A stretch of 8,789 nucleotides of DNA from Giesbergeria sp. Lineage in GTDB: Bacteria; Pseudomonadota; Gammaproteobacteria; Burkholderiales; Burkholderiaceae_C. The position numbers and the translations under genes were made by a program. The stretch spans positions 1-8,789 of the forward strand of contig JAGOCN010000048.1 of NCBI GenBank assembly GCA_017998735.1, written 5' to 3'. Each line of letters begins with the position of its first letter. The first letter of the stretch is position 1. Positions 5,771-8,789 of the stretch are shown one piece after another. Below the pieces are notes generated by a model that worked only from the letters and a program-made list of their open reading frames with translations, was not told the origin of the DNA and did not search any database.

Positions 5771-8182
5771 ATGAACTTTGATTTTTCCGACGACCAGAAC
5801 ATATTGCGCGACGGGGTGCGCAAGTTTTTAACCCAGGAATCGCCAGTGTCTGCGGCGCGCCATGCCATCGACACCGGCGGCACCCATGCCGAAGCCGCAT
5901 GGCAGGGCCTGGCCGGGCTGGGCGTGACCGCGCTGATGCTGCCCGAAGAATGCGGCGGCATCGGCCTGGGCGCGCTTGAACTGTGCGTGGTGGCCGAAGA
6001 AGTGGGCCGCCAGCTGGGTGCGCTGCCACTGGCGTCCACCCTGTACCTGGCCGGCCAGGCGCTGCTGCTGGGCGCCAGCGCGGCGCAGCAGCAGCGCTGG
6101 CTGCCGCGCATTGCGCACGGCGAGATCGCCACGCTGGCCGCGCCACTGGACGGCGAGCTGGCCAATGCCACCCTGCCCCGCTTTGACGGCCAGGCGCTGC
6201 ACGGCCTGGCGCCGCTGGTGATGGACGGCGGCTGCGCCGCTTTTGCCGTGGTGCTGGCGCAGGACATGGGCGGGCAGCCTGTTTTTGTGGTGGCAGAGCT
6301 GAAAGACAAGGTCACACGCCGCACGCTGGCCACGCTGGACCCGGCCAAACCCTTTGCCGAACTGGCGTTTGACGCCACCCCGGCCGAAGCGCTGGACGGC
6401 GGTGGCGACGCGCTGGCATTGCTGGCACGCGTGCGCAACCGCGCCGCTGTCCTGCTGGCCTTCGAGCAGCTGGGCGGCGCCGATGCCGCGCTGGAAATGG
6501 CAGCGGCCTACGCACGCGAACGCAAGGCCTTTGGCCGCACCATTGGTTCCTACCAGGGCATCAAGCACAAGCTGGCCGACATTTACACCAGCAACCAGAT
6601 GGCGCGCGCCCACTGCTACTACGGCGCCTGGGCGCTGGCGGCCGATGCGGCCAGCGTGCATGGTGCTGCGCCCGAACTGGCGCTGGCCGCTGCCAGCGCC
6701 CGCGTCTCCAGCACACAGGCCTACAGCCTGGCGGCGCAGGAAAACATCCAGGTCCACGGCGGCATGGGCTACACCTGGGACCTGGACTGCCACCTGCACT
6801 ACCGCCGCGCCCGCCAGCTGGCGGTGGCGCTGGGCAATGTGCACGCCTGGCGCGAAACCGTGGCCGCCGAGCTGGAAATGCAACTCGGCGCACCGCCCGC
6901 CACTGCCGCGCAGCGCGCCCCGGTGGCCGCAGGCAGCATGGACTTTGACGACTCGCCCTTTGAGGCCACCTTTCGCGCCGAATGCCGCGCCTGGCTGGAC
7001 CAGAATGCCACGCCCAAGGCCCGGCCCGATGACTACTTTGGCGCCGAACTGAGCCCTGAAGCGCGCATGCAGGCCGCGCGCGACTGGCAGGCGCGCAAGG
7101 CCGCTGCCGGTTTTGGTGCCATCACCTGGCCACCCCAGCTGGGCGGGCGCGGCGGCACGCCCATGCAGGAACTGATCTGGCGCCAGGAAGAAGGTCGCTA
7201 CAACCTGCCCACCGGGTTTTTCAACGTCAGCCTGGGCATGGTGATTCCCTCGGTGCTGGCGCATGCCAGCGACGCGGTGCGCGCCCTGCACATTGCGCCG
7301 GCGCTGTCGGGCCAGCACCTGTGGTGCCAGCTGCTGAGCGAACCGGGCGCGGGCTCGGACCTGGGCATGGTGCGCACCCGTGCCGAGCGCTGCACCGACG
7401 GGCCGGACGGGCAGGAAGGCTGGTGCCTGAACGGCCAGAAGGTCTGGACATCGCTGGCGCAGTTTGCCCAGTTCGGCCTGGTGCTGGCACGCACCCACCC
7501 CGACTTGCCCAAGTTCGAAGGGCTGACAACGTTTTTCATCGACATGCAAAGCCCCGGCGTCACGGTGCGGCCCATTCGCCAGGCGGGCGGTGAATCGGAA
7601 TTCAACGAGGTCTTTTTCGACAATGTGTTTGTGCCCGACAGCCAGCGCGTGGGCAGCGAGGGCGGCGGCTGGAAGGTGACGCTCACGGGCCTGATGAGCG
7701 AGCGCCTGTCCATTGGCGGCGTGATGCCGACCGAGCTGTGGCGCACGCTGGCCGAGATGCTGCGCGAGGCGCAATTTCTGGGCCGCAGCGCGCTGGAAGA
7801 CGGCCGCCTGCGCGAGCGCCTGGCCGACCTGTACCTGAACGCGCAGGCACTGTGGCTGCTGCAATGCCGCGCACTGACCGCGCTGAGCCAGGGCAGGCAG
7901 CCCGGCCCCGAGATGAGCGGCGCCAAGACCATTGCCGCGCAGACGCTGCAGGCCTTCAGCTACCTGGCCATCGACCTGCAGGGCGAGCGCGGCGTGCTGG
8001 CCGCCAGCGAACTGGGCGAGCGCTTTGCGCTGGTCGAGCGGCTGTGGTTTGGCGCGGCCGGCATGCGCATTGCCGGCGGCACCGACGAGATCATCAAGAA
8101 CAGCATTGGCGAGCGCGTGCTGGGCCTGGCGCCCGAGCCGCGCAGCGACAAGGGCGTGACCTTCAGCCAGCTGGTGAAATAA
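5771..8182 (+). CDS. Fused double acyl-CoA dehydrogenase
   Basis: This 803-residue protein holds two acyl-CoA dehydrogenase (ACAD) units in one chain, against about 380-400 residues for a usual ACAD. It would introduce the 2,3 double bond into an acyl-CoA, passing electrons through FAD to electron-transfer flavoprotein. The N half (1-370) has the family's FAD contact motif RKAFGRTIGSYQ (251-262) and QVHGGMGYTWD (327-337), but its middle domain is degenerate and it lacks a recognisable catalytic glutamate. An Ala/Pro-rich linker (about 371-390) leads to the C half (389-803). That half has LLSEPGAGSD (521-530), LNGQKVWTS (553-561), a candidate base Glu644 in LMSERLSIGG (the position used by isovaleryl-CoA dehydrogenase) and AGGTDEIIKN (768-777), but no RxxFG block. 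The arrangement resembles heteromeric steroid-type ACADs joined in one chain, as in mycobacterial FadE34. Upstream there is only a weak TTGGA site. It is the last enzyme of the cluster. The substrate is unknown; bulky acyl-CoAs are an inference from the relatives. Confidence 0.9.
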   Translation: MNFDFSDDQNILRDGVRKFLTQESPVSAARHAIDTGGTHAEAAWQGLAGLGVTALMLPEECGGIGLGALELCVVAEEVGRQLGALPLASTLYLAGQALLLGASAAQQQRWLPRIAHGEIATLAAPLDGELANATLPRFDGQALHGLAPLVMDGGCAAFAVVLAQDMGGQPVFVVAELKDKVTRRTLATLDPAKPFAELAFDATPAEALDGGGDALALLARVRNRAAVLLAFEQLGGADAALEMAAAYARERKAFGRTIGSYQGIKHKLADIYTSNQMARAHCYYGAWALAADAASVHGAAPELALAAASARVSSTQAYSLAAQENIQVHGGMGYTWDLDCHLHYRRARQLAVALGNVHAWRETVAAELEMQLGAPPATAAQRAPVAAGSMDFDDSPFEATFRAECRAWLDQNATPKARPDDYFGAELSPEARMQAARDWQARKAAAGFGAITWPPQLGGRGGTPMQELIWRQEEGRYNLPTGFFNVSLGMVIPSVLAHASDAVRALHIAPALSGQHLWCQLLSEPGAGSDLGMVRTRAERCTDGPDGQEGWCLNGQKVWTSLAQFAQFGLVLARTHPDLPKFEGLTTFFIDMQSPGVTVRPIRQAGGESEFNEVFFDNVFVPDSQRVGSEGGGWKVTLTGLMSERLSIGGVMPTELWRTLAEMLREAQFLGRSALEDGRLRERLADLYLNAQALWLLQCRALTALSQGRQPGPEMSGAKTIAAQTLQAFSYLAIDLQGERGVLAASELGERFALVERLWFGAAGMRIAGGTDEIIKNSIGERVLGLAPEPRSDKGVTFSQLVK

Positions 8183-8242
8183 GGAGGCAGCTGCTGCAAG
8201 AGCGACAGGTGTGCAAACGCTGGCACAGGCGGCAATTTACTT

Positions 8243-8295
8243 CTGAAATGATAGCTGCCAGCGCTTTACCCACAAGCGCTGGAAGCCATTTTGAT
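8243..8295 (+). repeat. Intergenic dyad repeat, possible terminator of the enzyme operon
   Basis: Arms CCAGCGCTT (8258-8266) and AAGCGCTGG (8274-8282) are perfect inverted repeats around a 7-base loop. After one mismatch the pairing continues for three more bases on each side (8254-8286). The stem is followed by a TTTT at 8289-8292 and a longer T-run at 8300-8305, so it could end transcription 70-100 bases after the acyl-CoA dehydrogenase stop. From memory, a sequence of the form atagctgc-agcgctt-loop-aagcgct is scattered between genes in many Comamonadaceae genomes. That recall was not checked, and a terminator role is an inference. Confidence 0.55.
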
Positions 8296-8340
8296 CCTGT
8301 TTTTTCTTGGTGCATGGCTGCAGCAGCACCCCCCAACCCT

Positions 8341-8394
8341 GGCGCGCCGCACGGTGCCATCGTCTGTGCGGACGATGGCACCGTGCGGCGCGCC
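8341..8394. repeat. Perfect inverted repeat with 24-bp arms and 6-base loop
   Basis: The left arm (8341-8364, starting GGCGCGCCGCACGG) and the right arm (8371-8394, ending CCGTGCGGCGCGCC) are exact reverse complements, separated only by TGTGCG. The outer ends are GGCGCGCC, itself a palindrome. As RNA this would be an extremely stable hairpin. No T-run follows on either strand, so it is not a standard intrinsic terminator. It lies about 115 bases before the transporter start and would be in the leader of any transcript reaching that gene from upstream. A structural terminator, an mRNA-stability element, a protein-binding site, or a remnant of an inverted duplication are all possible. Confidence 0.9.
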
Positions 8395-8426
8395 CCGAAA
8401 AATGCACCACCACGGCCGTGTGCAAG

Positions 8427-8446
8427 GCCTGCCTGCATGCCTGCCT
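8427..8446 (+). repeat. Short GCCT tetranucleotide repeat
   Basis: Five 4-base units read GCCT GCCT GCAT GCCT GCCT, the middle one with a single change. The array is non-coding and about 65 bases before the transporter start. It is too short and too imperfect to argue for phase variation. Confidence 0.6.
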
Positions 8447-8509
8447 GCGCCGGGCAGCGCTGCAGACCAGGCGCCGCACCCCGGTCGCCACCCCTAGGAG
8501 CCTTTTTTC

Positions 8510-8789
8510 ATGACCCGACCCGCCCACGGCTGGCGCAGCCACTACACCTTGCTGGTGCTGCTCTTTGTCTACACCATGAGCTTCATCGACCGGCAGATCA
8601 TGGGCATCCTGGTGCAGCCGATCAAGGACGAATTTGGCGTGTCCGACACCGCCATGGGCGTGCTCACCGGCGTCACCTTTGCCCTGTTCTACAGCGCGCT
8701 GGCCATTCCCTTTGGCCGCTTTGCCGACCGCACCAACCGGCGCAACTTTGTCAGCTACTGCTGCGCTGCCTGGAGCATCATGACTGCGC
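8510..8789 (+). CDS. MFS transporter, N-terminal part (cut by window end)
   Basis: The open frame starts at the ATG at 8510, nine bases after a TAGGAG ribosome site (8495-8500), and is still open at the last base, giving 93 residues of a protein usually about 400-450 long. Residues about 11-35 form a first membrane helix that ends with the FIDRQIMGI block common in one large group of major facilitator proteins. Residues about 47-68 form the second helix, followed by GRFADRTNRR (69-78), a good match to the MFS loop 2-3 motif A (GxxxDRxxRR). A third helix begins after residue 79. It would move a small solute across the inner membrane, driven by an ion gradient. Being encoded after the enzyme cluster on the same strand suggests uptake of that pathway's substrate, but a 327-base gap with hairpins may separate the transcripts. 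The substrate is not readable. Confidence 0.88.
   Translation, partial: MTRPAHGWRSHYTLLVLLFVYTMSFIDRQIMGILVQPIKDEFGVSDTAMGVLTGVTFALFYSALAIPFGRFADRTNRRNFVSYCCAAWSIMTA

Larger units (their letters stand above)
8183..8509. other. 327-base intergenic region rich in inverted repeats
   Basis: No credible gene lies between the acyl-CoA dehydrogenase stop and the transporter start. Short open frames here are on both strands, share no family motif, and some merely read through the palindrome. The region holds a Comamonadaceae-type dyad (8254-8286), a perfect 24-bp hairpin (8341-8394), a GCCT-type short tandem repeat (8427-8446) and two 10-base perfect palindromes (CACGGCCGTG at 8411-8420, GCAGCGCTGC at 8454-8463). 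A Shine-Dalgarno-like AAGGAGG overlaps the preceding stop codon but has no start codon at a useful distance. I see no clear sigma70 promoter for the transporter. Confidence 0.7.

Noticed and set aside
5828..7864. A 678-residue open frame on the minus strand inside the acyl-CoA dehydrogenase gene
   Set aside because: It lies wholly antisense to a gene with clear family motifs. Its composition (His, Gln, Ala, Arg and Gly-rich, no domain) is the usual shadow of high-GC codon bias. There is no ribosome site or family match.
5771..8182. Two acyl-CoA dehydrogenase genes joined by a sequencing error or lost stop
   Set aside because: The frame is continuous with a plausible linker, and the two halves show complementary loss of motifs, which fits a long-standing fusion better than an artefact.
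8181..8187. AAGGAGG just after the acyl-CoA dehydrogenase stop as a ribosome site for a further small gene
   Set aside because: No start codon with a sustained frame lies at a usable distance; the nearest GTG is over 20 bases away and gives nothing recognisable.
8427..8446. GCCT tandem repeat as a phase-variation tract
   Set aside because: It has only five units, one of them altered, lies outside any coding frame and is about 65 bases from the nearest start.
8291..8497. Small open frames (68 residues, two frames) over the intergenic hairpin
   Set aside because: Their translations read straight through the perfect inverted repeat and short tandem repeat. They have no ribosome site and similar frames occur on the other strand because of the palindrome.

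Overview
The window is GC-rich, almost gapless coding DNA with five complete genes and one gene cut by the right edge, all on the + strand. Codons end strongly in G or C. The gene style, and an intergenic dyad (8254-8286) that I recognise from memory as a repeat common in the Comamonadaceae (Polaromonas, Acidovorax and Rhodoferax-type Betaproteobacteria), suggest that family. The taxonomic call is an inference; no rRNA or other marker is present.

Layout: 24-509 encodes a small winged-helix-type DNA-binding protein. A 165-base gap follows, with a near-perfect palindrome (555-573) that could be an operator. Four tightly spaced enzyme genes come next: a thiolase (675-1880), a FadB/FadJ-type enoyl-CoA hydratase/3-hydroxyacyl-CoA dehydrogenase (1899-4055), a GMC-family FAD alcohol dehydrogenase/oxidase (4088-5746) and an 803-residue protein made of two fused acyl-CoA dehydrogenases (5771-8182). 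The gaps between them are 18, 32 and 24 bases, so they probably form one operon. A 327-base non-coding stretch follows, with several inverted repeats including a perfect 24-bp-arm hairpin. An MFS transporter gene then starts at 8510 and runs off the window.

How the genes may work together: acyl-CoA dehydrogenase, hydratase/dehydrogenase and thiolase supply all four steps of a beta-oxidation turn. The GMC enzyme between them suggests that the substrate carries, or acquires, an alcohol group that is oxidised before or during chain shortening. The MFS protein could import the substrate, and the DNA-binding protein could control the operon. No acyl-CoA ligase, CoA-transferase or aldehyde dehydrogenase is visible, so the pathway must use genes outside the window. 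The substrate cannot be read from the sequence.

The most unusual points are the fused acyl-CoA dehydrogenase, whose halves each seem to hold what the other has lost, and the long perfect hairpin before the transporter. I found no mobile element genes, CRISPR arrays, tRNA or rRNA.
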